Shown here: one piece after another, positions 19,452-28,886 of the stretch
Layout of the letters: every line of letters starts with the position of its first letter
Position numbering within the stretch: the first letter of the stretch is position 1
DNA from: an uncultured Carboxylicivirga sp.
GTDB taxonomy: Bacteria; Bacteroidota; Bacteroidia; Bacteroidales; Marinilabiliaceae
DNA length: 64,000 nucleotides
NCBI GenBank assembly: GCA_947491945.1
Contig: CANLLN010000006.1
Span: 152,439-216,438 of the forward strand
Direction of reading: 5' to 3'
The notes under the pieces: generated by a model
What the model was told of the DNA's origin: nothing
The model's database searches: none
The model's input: the letters and a program-made list of their open reading frames with translations, nothing else
Translations under genes and position numbers: made by a program

Positions 19452-19496
19452 ACTAGTAATAAGTTTTGAAAGTTTCCTATTAATCAAGTATTTGTT

Positions 19497-19536
19497 GAAC
19501 GGTTCTTTAGCAGTGTTTTATCACAAAGAACCGTTC
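19497..19536 (-). repeat. Intercistronic hairpin between pdxJ and the hydrolase
   Basis: GAACGGTTCTTT (19497-19508) and its exact complement (19525-19536) form a 12-bp stem with a 16-nt loop. No T-run follows on the minus strand, so it may stabilise or process the transcript rather than end it. Confidence 0.5.
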
Positions 19537-19564
19537 CTTAAAGCTTATTGGGCGCTCTACTAGG

Positions 19565-20281
19565 CTACTTTAGTAGTTGCTGGTGGTACAGCTGAATGGT
19601 TTTTTCCAATCCAATGTACAAGGCATCGCTGATGAGTGCGTGTCCTATGGATACCTCCTTCAAAAAAGGAATACACTCATTGAAATATTTCAGGTTATCC
19701 AGGTTTAAATCATGCCCGGCATTGATCTTCAAGCCAATTTTATTGGCCAGGTTAGCCGCCTCAACAAAGGGTGCAATGGCAGCCTCCCGGTCTTTGGCAT
19801 ACTGGGCCGCATATGGCTCGGTATAAAGTTCAATGCGATCGGTATTTGTTTTCACAGCGCCCTCAATGTTTTTCAGCTCAGTATCCACAAATATGGAAGT
19901 GCGGATGCCTGCCTCACTGAACTGGCCAATCACATCCTGCAGAAATGACTGATTCTTAACGGTGTCCCAGCCTGCGTTGGAAGTCAGTGCTTCCGGCGGA
20001 TCGGGTACCAGGGTTACCTGATGGGGCTTAACAGCCAGCACAAGATCCATAAACTCCTTTGACGGATAACCCTCAATGTTAAATTCCGTTTTAATGGCCG
20101 GGCGAATGTCATAAACATCCTGGTAGCGTATATGGCGCTCGTCGGGTCGTGGATGTACCGTAACACCATCGGCACCAAAAAGCTGAACATCAATGGCAGC
20201 CTTTAATACATTAGGCGTATCGCCACCCCGTGAGTTGCGCAGTGTGGCCACTTTATTTATGTTAACACTAAGTTTCGTCAT
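19565..20281 (-). CDS. pdxJ: Pyridoxine 5'-phosphate synthase
   Basis: Product of 238 residues, the usual length. It condenses 1-deoxyxylulose 5-phosphate with 3-amino-2-oxopropyl phosphate to pyridoxine 5'-phosphate. Signatures are [17 protein letters not shown] at the N-terminus, [12 protein letters not shown] near residue 43 (active-site His and Arg) and the C-terminal phosphate region [12 protein letters not shown]. Divergent from the CBS gene. Confidence 0.95.
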   Translation of the reverse strand: MTKLSVNINKVATLRNSRGGDTPNVLKAAIDVQLFGADGVTVHPRPDERHIRYQDVYDIRPAIKTEFNIEGYPSKEFMDLVLAVKPHQVTLVPDPPEALTSNAGWDTVKNQSFLQDVIGQFSEAGIRTSIFVDTELKNIEGAVKTNTDRIELYTEPYAAQYAKDREAAIAPFVEAANLANKIGLKINAGHDLNLDNLKYFNECIPFLKEVSIGHALISDALYIGLEKTIQLYHQQLLK

Positions 20282-20450
20282 TGCTGTTTTATTGATGAAT
20301 ACCCTCTTGAGAGTGATTAACTACTAAATAAACTATCCCCTATTTTTGTTTGTTATACAGTTTGACCGTATTTTTAGTTTTCAAACAATTACGTCAATAA
20401 AGGGTTCTGTATTGTCGCGCAAAATTAGTAAGTATTTCCAAAAGTAATCT

Positions 20451-21116
20451 ATGTTGGCAAAAGAATTAATATCGGAAGTGGTACCTTCTCTGAAAACCTC
20501 AGACACGGGGCTTGACGCCCTCAACTGGATGGAGGTGTTCAGAGTATCGCATCTTCCCATTGTCAATAACCTGGCTTTTTTAGGACTCATAAGCGATGTG
20601 GATATTTATGACTTAAACCGTGCCGAAGAGCCCCTGGGTAATCACCCACTTTCCTTTGCGCGGCCTTATGTGTTCGAGCATCAGCATATCTACGATGTAA
20701 TTGAGGTGGCATCGCGCCTGAAACTTACCGTTGTGCCCGTGTTGGATAAAAATGAGGAGTATTTGGGCTTAATCACCCAGAGCGATTTATTGCACAAATT
20801 TGCTGACCTGATAGCGGCTCATACCTCGGGTGGTATCATTGAGCTGGAATTGTTACCACAGGATTATGCCCTGTCCGAAATAGCCCGCATTGTTGAAGAT
20901 GCCGATGCCAAGATACTGAGCCTTTATGTGTCGCAACCCCCGGGGCAGGAAAAGTTGTGCATTGCTATTAAGTTGAACCGAAAAGATGTGCAGCCGGTGC
21001 TCAATGCCTTCGACCGCTATAACTACCCGGTAAAAACTACTTATGTGGGCGACCATGCCTATGACGATACGGTGAAAAAGAACTACGAAGCACTAATGCG
21101 CTATCTGAATATGTAG
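20451..21116 (+). CDS. CBS-domain protein with ACT-like C-terminus
   Basis: Product of 221 residues. Two CBS motifs cover about residues 1-130 (FRVSHLPIVNNLAFLGLISD and LTVVPVLDKNEEYLGLITQ mark the repeated cores). The rest (about 135-215) looks like an ACT-type ligand domain. This AcuB-like layout usually senses adenine nucleotides. The partner is unknown. It lies 16 bp upstream of the outer membrane protein gene and may be in one operon with it and nadK. Confidence 0.82.
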   Translation: MLAKELISEVVPSLKTSDTGLDALNWMEVFRVSHLPIVNNLAFLGLISDVDIYDLNRAEEPLGNHPLSFARPYVFEHQHIYDVIEVASRLKLTVVPVLDKNEEYLGLITQSDLLHKFADLIAAHTSGGIIELELLPQDYALSEIARIVEDADAKILSLYVSQPPGQEKLCIAIKLNRKDVQPVLNAFDRYNYPVKTTYVGDHAYDDTVKKNYEALMRYLNM

Positions 21117-21132
21117 TTGTAAACACGTTTAT

Positions 21133-22566
21133 ATGGTAACGGCTTGCTGGTACGCCCTAAAAATAGTTTGTCTGTGGTTAGTACTGCAGGGCATTGGCGG
21201 TTTTATGTGCATAAGGGCGCAGGAGGAAGCTGCAGATGTCGGAATCGTAGATGAGTACGTGCGAGTGCAGCAGGTAGTTATTGCCGGTAATAAAGTAACC
21301 CGTTCGCGGGTCATTCTTAATGAATTGGTTTTTAACAAGGGTGATGTGTTAATGGTGAATCGCCTGGGACAGGTCACCACGCGGTGTCGGCATAATCTAC
21401 TGAATACGGGTCTGTTTAATTTTGTTTCCGTGCGTTACACACTGCAGGCCGATAATACTGTTATTTTTTATGTACGTGTTGATGAACGCTGGTATTGGTG
21501 GGTGTTTCCCATCTTTGAGGTGGCCGATCGTAATCTGAGTTCCTTTTTTAATGGTGGTGACTGGTCGCGCGTTAACTACGGGGTATACCTCAAGCGCGAT
21601 AATTTTAGAGGGCGTAATGAAAAAATCATGGCTCGTATCCGACTAGGATTTACCAAGCAGGTATTGCTGGGATATTTCTCACCCGAATATAAGCGGCGGG
21701 GAGGTTGGGGTGTTTTCTTTGATTTTCGCATGCACGATCAGCTGCCTTATACTACCAAAAACAACCAACAGGTTTATAAAGCATTGGAGACTGAGATGGC
21801 ACAGGTGACCTATTTTGGTTCCGTGTATTACTCCATCCGTTCCGGTCTGTATCATCGGCATAAGTTGGAGCTGGGCTATCATAATTACAGCGTTAGCGAT
21901 TCGATCATCGACCTGAACCCAAACTACCTGACACCGGATGCCACTCGTTTGCAGTTTATGGAGCTTAGCTACGAGTATGATTATGACACACGCGATGCCA
22001 AGGTATATCCATTAAAGGGTACCCGCATGCAGGGCACTGCGGTGCAGAGTGGCTTGGGCATCTGGCAGGAGGGGTTGAATAACTTTAAGCTATCCGCTCG
22101 TATAGATAAACACTGGCAGCTGGAGAATCGCTGGCACTGGGCCAGTCTGCTCTATGGCGAATATAATAGTAGTCGTTCGTTGCCCTATGTGCTGAATGCA
22201 GGAAGTGGCTATGACTCATTCCTTAATGGTTATGAGCTGTATGTGATGGATGGAACGCGGCAGGCAAGTATGAAAAATTACCTCCTGTTCACCCTTTTGC
22301 AACCCCGTGTTAAAAACCTGGGTTTTATGCCACTTACTCAATTTGCCAAGGTTAACTACGCTTTCTATATAAAAGCCTTTGGCGATTTCGGTTATGTGTG
22401 GCACGATAATCCATCAATAAGCAATACCTTTGTTAATAATTGGCAGTATGGCTATGGTGTTGGGCTCGATTTTGTTACGTTTTATGATATGGTGTGGAGC
22501 TTTAATTATTCGATGAATAAACATCGTCAGCATGGATTCTTTGTGCATCTGAATATTGCCATTTAA
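21133..22566 (+). CDS. Omp85-superfamily outer membrane protein with one POTRA domain
   Basis: Product of 477 residues with an N-terminal signal (to about residue 29, IRAQ). One POTRA-like domain follows (about 45-118, VVIAGNKVTRSRVILNEL), then a beta-barrel of alternating aromatic strands ending in a strand that closes with LNIAI. It is shorter than BamA/TamA. It may insert or transport something at the outer membrane, but the client is unknown. Within an envelope gene block, 20 bp before nadK. Confidence 0.8.
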   Translation: MVTACWYALKIVCLWLVLQGIGGFMCIRAQEEAADVGIVDEYVRVQQVVIAGNKVTRSRVILNELVFNKGDVLMVNRLGQVTTRCRHNLLNTGLFNFVSVRYTLQADNTVIFYVRVDERWYWWVFPIFEVADRNLSSFFNGGDWSRVNYGVYLKRDNFRGRNEKIMARIRLGFTKQVLLGYFSPEYKRRGGWGVFFDFRMHDQLPYTTKNNQQVYKALETEMAQVTYFGSVYYSIRSGLYHRHKLELGYHNYSVSDSIIDLNPNYLTPDATRLQFMELSYEYDYDTRDAKVYPLKGTRMQGTAVQSGLGIWQEGLNNFKLSARIDKHWQLENRWHWASLLYGEYNSSRSLPYVLNAGSGYDSFLNGYELYVMDGTRQASMKNYLLFTLLQPRVKNLGFMPLTQFAKVNYAFYIKAFGDFGYVWHDNPSISNTFVNNWQYGYGVGLDFVTFYDMVWSFNYSMNKHRQHGFFVHLNIAI

Positions 22567-22586
22567 TAACTTTAACGTCTACTAAT

Positions 22587-23465
22587 ATGCGAATAGCCAT
22601 TTTTGGGAAACAGTTTGGAGAGGTCTTTTACAGCGCTTGCAAAAGCTTATTCCAGATATTGAAAGAGGATGAAGTAGAACTTGTTATTCACAAGCCTTTT
22701 TACGATTTTTTGCTTTCGGATGTAAAGATGAAACCCGATGTGGATGGTTTCTTTACCGGGCATTCCGATTTTGATGGTGTCGATCTGGTTTTTAGCATCG
22801 GGGGCGATGGTACCTTTTTGGAGGCGGTTACCTATGTGCGCGATAAGGGTATTCCCATCGTAGGTATTAACAGTGGACGCCTGGGCTTTTTGGCCGATAT
22901 ATCCAAAGGAGAGATGAAGGCAGCTCTGCACGATGTGCTCAATGGACGTTACCGTGTTAGGCAGCTTGATTTATTGAGTTTGGAAACTGAGGGGCGTCAT
23001 TTCGGAGATTGTAATTTTGCCCTTAATGAGCTGGCAGTTAGTAAGCGCGATAGTTCGGCCATGATTATTGTACATACCTATGTCAATGATGAATTCCTCA
23101 ACTCTTTTTGGGCCGATGGTTTGATAATTGCTACCTCAACGGGATCTACTGCCTACTCGCTAAGTGTAGGAGGGCCTATTCTGCACCCCGACAGTAAGAG
23201 TTTTGTCATCACACCCATTGCGCCGCATAATTTGAATGTACGCCCCATTGTGATACCCAACGATGTGGAGGTGACCCTGAAAGTAGAGGGGCGCGATGCC
23301 AAATTTCTGGCTTCGCTGGATTCGCGCAGTGAGGTGTTTGAGAATAGTGTTCACCTAAAGGTTAAAAAGGCCGCGTTTAGCGTGAAGGTCATTGAGCTGG
23401 CAGAGCATTCTTTCTTTACCACCTTGCGTAATAAATTAATGTGGGGTGTTGATAAGCGCAATTAA
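22587..23465 (+). CDS. nadK: NAD kinase
   Basis: Product of 292 residues that phosphorylates NAD to NADP. It shows the family GGDGTFLEA motif (about residues 72-80), NSGRLGFLAD near residue 93 and the glycine-rich STGSTAYSLSVGGP near residue 185. Normal length. It belongs to the conserved Bacteroidota gene block leading to porG, uppS and bamA. Confidence 0.95.
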   Translation: MRIAIFGKQFGEVFYSACKSLFQILKEDEVELVIHKPFYDFLLSDVKMKPDVDGFFTGHSDFDGVDLVFSIGGDGTFLEAVTYVRDKGIPIVGINSGRLGFLADISKGEMKAALHDVLNGRYRVRQLDLLSLETEGRHFGDCNFALNELAVSKRDSSAMIIVHTYVNDEFLNSFWADGLIIATSTGSTAYSLSVGGPILHPDSKSFVITPIAPHNLNVRPIVIPNDVEVTLKVEGRDAKFLASLDSRSEVFENSVHLKVKKAAFSVKVIELAEHSFFTTLRNKLMWGVDKRN

Positions 23466-23547
23466 TGTGTGTTTTCAGAACAATATTTTTGAGAATATTG
23501 TGTTTGGAAAGATGCTGAGATGTGTAAATATCATATCATAATTTTAT

Positions 23548-24312
23548 ATGCAAAAGACTACAATCGCTGACAATAAAAGCTTACGGTTATTGAAGAAATC
23601 ATGCCGTTGGTTGATTTTCGCTTTTCTGCTTTGTATCACGCAGACCGGACAGGCGCAGGATCGGCTTGAGTTGGGTGCTTTTGCCGGCACCTCCTATTAC
23701 TTCGGCGATTTAAGCAAAGGAGTGCCATTTGCCAATTCGCACCTGGCCTTTGGGGGTATTGGCCGCTATGTTTTTACCGACCGAATAGCGCTAAAGGGCA
23801 TGGCTTTGTTTGGTAAGATAAGTGGTGATTATCAGGGACAAGACCTTGTGTATCCAACAAGCAGTGATGAGAATTATGCTTTTAGTCGAAGCATTGGCGA
23901 TGTGTCTGCACAGGTGGAGTTTAACTTCATGTCCTACGATCATAAGTTTATTTCAACAACCACCTTTACGCCATACGTTTCAGTGGGGCTCGCAACAACT
24001 ATTTATAACCGAATTGATACAGAAGTTGAAAATTCTGCGGGCAATACAAGTTTTATATTATCTTTGCCGTTCGGTATTGGTGCAAAGTATAAGATTAACA
24101 AATATATTCGGATCGGAGCCGAGTGGACCTTTCGAAAAACATTTGTTGACGATCTGGATTATATAGGTCCTGGGAGTATCGATCCTTCTGACCCTTATGG
24201 ATTTGGAGAAAGCACCCTTGCCCACAATAACGATTGGATATCGTTTGCCGGTGTTTACGTGACAATAAGTATGTTGAAACGGAAGACCAAATGTAATGAT
24301 GGTATAAAATAA
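23548..24312 (+). CDS. porG: PorG-like outer membrane protein (DUF6089), type IX secretion component
   Basis: Product of 254 residues. A signal peptide (hydrophobic residues about 20-35) ends at GQAQ. An eight-strand-like outer membrane barrel follows with family segments GTSYYFGDLS near residue 50 and RKTFVDDLDYIGP near residue 200. Position is diagnostic: in Porphyromonas gingivalis porG also sits directly upstream of uppS and bamA. PorG helps anchor the type IX secretion ring at the outer membrane. This implies the organism carries that system, though its other genes are not in the window. Confidence 0.8.
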   Translation: MQKTTIADNKSLRLLKKSCRWLIFAFLLCITQTGQAQDRLELGAFAGTSYYFGDLSKGVPFANSHLAFGGIGRYVFTDRIALKGMALFGKISGDYQGQDLVYPTSSDENYAFSRSIGDVSAQVEFNFMSYDHKFISTTTFTPYVSVGLATTIYNRIDTEVENSAGNTSFILSLPFGIGAKYKINKYIRIGAEWTFRKTFVDDLDYIGPGSIDPSDPYGFGESTLAHNNDWISFAGVYVTISMLKRKTKCNDGIK

Positions 24313-24328
24313 TAGACTCGTTGAAAGC

Positions 24329-25072
24329 ATGTCGTTAAAAGACGAACTAAGACAAGATCGACTACCCAATCATGTGGCCATTATAATGGATGGCAATGGA
24401 CGTTGGGCAAAGAAAAGAGGGAATTCACGTGTTTTTGGTCATAAGCATGGGGTAACGGCGGTTCGGGAAGTCACTGAATCGGCAGCCGAGTTGGGTGTAG
24501 GATTCTTAACCCTTTATGCGTTTAGTACCGAAAACTGGGGACGCCCCAAGTCTGAAGTGGATGCTTTGATGAGCCTTTTAGTAAGCACCATTAGTGCCGA
24601 AACGGCCACCCTGATGAAAAATAACGTGAAGCTCAATGCGATTGGTTGCAAACAAGCCTTGCCCAAAGGGGTGCAGGCTAAACTAGCCGATTGTATTGAA
24701 AAAACAGCTTCCAACACTGGATTGACGCTGACCCTGGCGCTGAGCTATAGCTCGCGATGGGAAATCATAGAGGCCTTTAAAAAGGTGGCGGCTGATGTGC
24801 GTGATAATCAGCTGGCCGTAGACGATATCAATGCCGAATTAATATCGGGTTACATGGCAACAGCTGGCATACCCGATCCTGAGCTCATGATAAGAACAAG
24901 CGGTGAGCATCGAATAAGTAATTTTTTGCTTTGGCAGTTAGCATATTCTGAGCTATATTTCTGCGACGTTTTATGGCCCGATTTCAGGCGTGACGATTTT
25001 TATCGGGCTTTGCTTGATTTTCAGGGACGTGAGAGACGATTTGGAAAAACTGGCGAACAAATCAAAAAGTAA
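24329..25072 (+). CDS. uppS: Isoprenyl transferase (undecaprenyl diphosphate synthase family)
   Basis: Product of 247 residues that elongates farnesyl diphosphate with isopentenyl diphosphate to make the lipid carrier for peptidoglycan and O-antigen. Signatures: IIMDGNGRWAKKRG (catalytic Asp near residue 20), FSTENWGRP near residue 71, and RTSGEHRISNFLLWQ near residue 192. Lies 16 bp after porG and 78 bp before bamA. Confidence 0.96.
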   Translation: MSLKDELRQDRLPNHVAIIMDGNGRWAKKRGNSRVFGHKHGVTAVREVTESAAELGVGFLTLYAFSTENWGRPKSEVDALMSLLVSTISAETATLMKNNVKLNAIGCKQALPKGVQAKLADCIEKTASNTGLTLTLALSYSSRWEIIEAFKKVAADVRDNQLAVDDINAELISGYMATAGIPDPELMIRTSGEHRISNFLLWQLAYSELYFCDVLWPDFRRDDFYRALLDFQGRERRFGKTGEQIKK

Positions 25073-25150
25073 TGGTGATAGTGCGGGATGGGGATATGAA
25101 GGGTAAGCAAGCCAAAAATGAACAAACTATTTAATTGCATGGAAGCTAAT

Positions 25151-27760
25151 ATGCGGAATAAAGTATTAATTGTTTTTCTATTTATATGTTCTGTTTTAAA
25201 TATAAAAGGGCAAACAAGCGAAGTACCTAATATATCATATTCAGGAACCCCACGTAAATATATCATTGCGGATATAGAGGTGACGGGTGTGCAAAACCTG
25301 GATCCCAAAATATTAGTCAATATCAGTGGTTTAAAAGTGGGACAGCAGATTACGGTTCCCGGTGATGAGGTGTCGGAGGCCATCCGTCGGTACTGGCAGC
25401 ACGGGCTCTTCTCCGATGCCAAAATCAAAGCCACCAAAATAGAAGGTCGCGAAATTTATCTGGAAATATACCTCAAAGAGCGTCCCCGCCTGTCGGAGAT
25501 GTTCTTTACTGGCTTAAAGAAAAATGAGATTGAGACCGTAGAAGAGAAGGTGGCTATGATGCGGGGTTCACAGGTTACACCATTTATGGTGGACCGTGCC
25601 GAAAAGTATATTAAACGTCACTTTGTTGACAAGGGTTTTTATAATACCGAGGTTAGCATTGTGCAAAAAGACGATCCCTCGAAAGCCAATCACGTGATTC
25701 TGGAAATTAACGTGGATAAGAAGGACAAGGTGAAAGTCAGATCCTTAACCTTTGAAGGTAACACGGTGTTAAGCGATGCCAAGCTTAACCGAACCATGAA
25801 GAAAACGAACCAAAAAGGCAAGCTCCTTAATTTTTTCCGTACCAAGAAGTTTGTAGTGGAGAAATATGAGGAGGATTTGGCCGCAATTATTGCTAAATAC
25901 AACGAGCTGGGTTATCGCGATGCACGCATTGTTTCTGAAGAGGTAAGCAAAAACCTTGATGATAACACAGTGGATGTGAAGCTGGTAATTGAAGAAGGTG
26001 ATAAATATTATTTCGGTGATATCAGCTGGGTGGGTAACACTATCTATCCTTCTGAGTTTCTTGATTATAACTTACGCATTAAAAAAGGTGATATATTCAA
26101 CCAGACCTACCTGGATGATCGCTTGATTAATGATGAGGATGCAGTACACAGCCATTACATGGACAATGGTTACCTATTCTCAAATATCACCCCTGTAGAA
26201 ACAGGAGTACGTGGGGATACCATTGATATAGAGATGCGTATCTACGAAGGTCAGCAGGCTACCATTAATAATGTAATCATCCGTGGTAACACCAAAACGC
26301 ACGAGCATGTTGTTCGTCGTGAGGTACGTACCAAGCCCGGACAGCTTTTTAGTAAGTCAGAATTGATTCGTACTGTGCGTGAACTAGCACAGCTAGGGCA
26401 TTTCGATCCTGAAAATATCGTGCCTGATGTACAGCCTAATCCAGATAACGGTACCGTTGATCTTGTGTATCAGTTAGAAGAGAAGGCCAACGACCAGATT
26501 GAATTATCCGGCGGATGGGGTGCTGGTATGTTTGTAGGTTCATTGGGACTTAAGTTTACCAACTTTTCAATGCGTAACTTCTTCAACAAAGAAGCCTGGC
26601 GCCCACTTCCATCAGGTGACGGTCAGACTCTGGCGCTCCGTGCACAAACCAATGGTAAGTTCTATCAGTCTTACAGTCTGTCGTTTACAGAACCCTGGTT
26701 GGGAGGTAAAAAACCTAATTCGCTGAGTTTCTCCATTTATCACTCAATACAAACCGGAGTAAGTTCTCAATACTACGATCCGCGTTTCGGTTACGGTGGT
26801 GGTTATGGTGGCTACGGAGGTTACGGTGGCTACGGTGGTTATGGCGGATACGGAGGTTATGGTGGTTACGGTGGAGGATATGGTTATCAGGATCCGGACG
26901 ACATTGACCAACATATGAAGATCACCGGAATCTCAGTGGGTTTTGGAAAACGACTTCGCTGGCCGGACGATTTCTTTTCGCTGTACACCGAGGTGAGTTA
27001 CCAACGTTACGATATGCTCGACTGGAACTACTTCATTATGCAAAATGGAATTTCCAATAACCTTAACTTTAAAGTAATGTTAAGTAGGCGATCCATTGAT
27101 AACCCGATATACACGCGTCAGGGAAGTGACTTTTCGGTCGGCCTCGAATTTACGCCACCCTGGTCGAGGTTCCAGGATGACAAAGATTGGGCGAGTGCCA
27201 CTGAGGAAGAAAAATATCAACGCATCGAATATCACAAGTGGACTTTCAAAGGTGCCGTTTACAAACCTGTCGACCTGGCCAATAAGTTAGTAGTGATGGG
27301 AAAAATGGAAATGGGTTTCCTTGGTTACTATAATAAAGACCTGCAGTCTCCGTTTGAGAAGTTCGTCCTTGGGGGCGATGGCATGTCCGGCTTTAGTATG
27401 GCCGGTAGTGAGACTATAGGGTTGCGGGGGTATGAGAATTCATCACTCACCCCGATCACCAATGGATCGTATGATGGTAACATTTATAATAAGTTAACCA
27501 TGGAAGTGCGGTACCCCTTGGCCTTGCAGCCTTCGGCCACCGTGTTTGCCCTTGCCTTCCTGGAGGCGGGTAATGCCTGGAGTCAACACGAAGATTATAA
27601 CCCCTTCGAACTCAAGCGATCTGCCGGTGTGGGTCTGCGAATATTCCTGCCCATTTTTGGCTTGATGGGAATCGATTGGGGGTATGGTTTTGACGACAGT
27701 TTCTACCGGGATAATGCCGGGGGAAGTCAGTTCCATTTTGTTATCGGTCAAAGCTTTTAA
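25151..27760 (+). CDS. bamA: Outer membrane protein assembly factor BamA
   Basis: Product of 869 residues. A signal peptide (MRNKVLIVFLFICS..., cleaved after IKGQ) is followed by five POTRA domains over about residues 35-410. The 16-strand barrel ends FHFVIGQSF, with the terminal aromatic needed for recognition. BamA folds beta-barrels into the outer membrane. ATG 25151 is chosen because the signal starts there; the frame opens 11 codons earlier. Unusual: a Gly-Tyr-rich stretch at residues 547-579 in an extracellular loop. It precedes three ompH/skp chaperone genes. Confidence 0.95.
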   Translation: MRNKVLIVFLFICSVLNIKGQTSEVPNISYSGTPRKYIIADIEVTGVQNLDPKILVNISGLKVGQQITVPGDEVSEAIRRYWQHGLFSDAKIKATKIEGREIYLEIYLKERPRLSEMFFTGLKKNEIETVEEKVAMMRGSQVTPFMVDRAEKYIKRHFVDKGFYNTEVSIVQKDDPSKANHVILEINVDKKDKVKVRSLTFEGNTVLSDAKLNRTMKKTNQKGKLLNFFRTKKFVVEKYEEDLAAIIAKYNELGYRDARIVSEEVSKNLDDNTVDVKLVIEEGDKYYFGDISWVGNTIYPSEFLDYNLRIKKGDIFNQTYLDDRLINDEDAVHSHYMDNGYLFSNITPVETGVRGDTIDIEMRIYEGQQATINNVIIRGNTKTHEHVVRREVRTKPGQLFSKSELIRTVRELAQLGHFDPENIVPDVQPNPDNGTVDLVYQLEEKANDQIELSGGWGAGMFVGSLGLKFTNFSMRNFFNKEAWRPLPSGDGQTLALRAQTNGKFYQSYSLSFTEPWLGGKKPNSLSFSIYHSIQTGVSSQYYDPRFGYGGGYGGYGGYGGYGGYGGYGGYGGYGGGYGYQDPDDIDQHMKITGISVGFGKRLRWPDDFFSLYTEVSYQRYDMLDWNYFIMQNGISNNLNFKVMLSRRSIDNPIYTRQGSDFSVGLEFTPPWSRFQDDKDWASATEEEKYQRIEYHKWTFKGAVYKPVDLANKLVVMGKMEMGFLGYYNKDLQSPFEKFVLGGDGMSGFSMAGSETIGLRGYENSSLTPITNGSYDGNIYNKLTMEVRYPLALQPSATVFALAFLEAGNAWSQHEDYNPFELKRSAGVGLRIFLPIFGLMGIDWGYGFDDSFYRDNAGGSQFHFVIGQSF
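26789..26887 (+). repeat. GYG-repeat tract inside bamA
   Basis: About 33 codons encode near-perfect copies of the tripeptide Gly-Tyr-Gly (period 9 bp). Codons vary synonymously (GGT/GGC/GGA, TAT/TAC), so the repeat has been kept at protein level and is not a fresh slippage product. Confidence 0.9.
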
Positions 27761-27822
27761 TAATCAGGCCTATGTGAGTTTGGTTTAGTTATTGTAGGTA
27801 TTGGCATACTAAAAAGTGAGCT

Positions 27823-28335
27823 ATGAGAAATATTGTATTATTATCATTATTGTTTATTGGGCAAATTAGCTTTGCCCAGAAGTATGCATTTGTCGACTCG
27901 GAATATATCCTGCGTAACGTGCCGGCTTATGAGGCTGCCAATGAGCAGCTTTCCCAACTCTCATCCAAGTGGCAGGGTGAAGTAGAGCAACGTTTCGAAG
28001 AAATTGCTCAGCTCTATAAGAATTATCAGGCCGAAAATGTGTTTTTATCCAATGAGATGAAAACTAAGCGTGAGAATGAGATTGTGGCTAAAGAGAAAGA
28101 AGCCAAGCAATTACAACAAAACTACTTTGGGCAAAATGGCGAGCTCTTCAAGCGGCGCGAAGCCCTTATTAAGCCTATTCAGGACGAGATATTTAACGCT
28201 ATTTCCGATATTGCATCCGAAAATAATATTGCCGCCGTGTTCGATAAGGCATCAGGCATGGGTATTATGTTTGTCGATAGCAAGTATGATATCAGCGATG
28301 ATGTATTGATTGAATTAGGATACAAAAGCGAATAA
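27823..28335 (+). CDS. OmpH/Skp family periplasmic chaperone, copy 1
   Basis: Product of 170 residues: signal peptide (hydrophobic residues 5-15, cleaved after SFAQ), then a long charged coiled coil (about 35-110) and a short beta-rich C-terminus (IAAVFDKASGMGIMF). Skp-like trimers grip unfolded outer membrane proteins on their way to BamA, encoded just upstream. Copy 1 differs from copies 2 and 3 in having the YAFVDSEYIL core instead of FGH. Confidence 0.9.
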   Translation: MRNIVLLSLLFIGQISFAQKYAFVDSEYILRNVPAYEAANEQLSQLSSKWQGEVEQRFEEIAQLYKNYQAENVFLSNEMKTKRENEIVAKEKEAKQLQQNYFGQNGELFKRREALIKPIQDEIFNAISDIASENNIAAVFDKASGMGIMFVDSKYDISDDVLIELGYKSE

Positions 28336-28349
28336 CTAAACACAGAAAT

Positions 28350-28862
28350 ATGAAGATTTATTATCCACTGGTTGTGTTCCTCTTGGTAACAGTAGGTGCC
28401 CTGCAGGCACAGCAACCAATGAAATTTGGCCATATAAATACTGCTGAGATTCTCCAGGCAATGCCTGAGCTTAAGGCTGTTGAGACACAGATGGAGGCCG
28501 AATTTGAAGCGAAAGAAGGTCAGCTCATGAGTATGCAGGAAGAGCTGAAGAACAGGCAAACAGCCTATCAGCAAACTGCTGAGGGTTTGTCAGCTGCCGA
28601 GCGTAGTACTAAGGAGCAGGAACTGATGGAGTTAAATCAGAAAGTGCAAAACTTCTACATGCTCTCACAACAGCAAATTCAAGCCAAGCAGAATGAGCTG
28701 CAGGCGCCTATCATACAAAAGTTAAAAGCCGCTATTCAGGAAGTGGGTGACGAACAAGGATTTTTGTATATATTTGAAACCACAAGTCGTTTACCTGTGT
28801 ACATGTCGGAGAAGAGCATTGATGTGGCACCATTGGTAAAGGCCAAATTAGGAATTCAATAA
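28350..28862 (+). CDS. OmpH/Skp family periplasmic chaperone, copy 2
   Basis: Product of 170 residues with signal peptide (cleaved after LQAQ), the family core MKFGHINTAEILQAMPE, a Gln/Glu-rich coiled coil (about 45-125) and the end segment SIDVAPLVKAKLGIQ. Closely related to copy 3, so these two are the more recent duplicates. 14 bp after copy 1, same operon. Confidence 0.92.
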   Translation: MKIYYPLVVFLLVTVGALQAQQPMKFGHINTAEILQAMPELKAVETQMEAEFEAKEGQLMSMQEELKNRQTAYQQTAEGLSAAERSTKEQELMELNQKVQNFYMLSQQQIQAKQNELQAPIIQKLKAAIQEVGDEQGFLYIFETTSRLPVYMSEKSIDVAPLVKAKLGIQ

Positions 28863-28886
28863 TAACGATTAAAAAGCATTACAGAT

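Noticed and set aside
26789..26887. Regular repeats that might suggest a CRISPR array
   Set aside because: Period is 9 bp, in frame within bamA, with no spacers; it is a coding GYG repeat.
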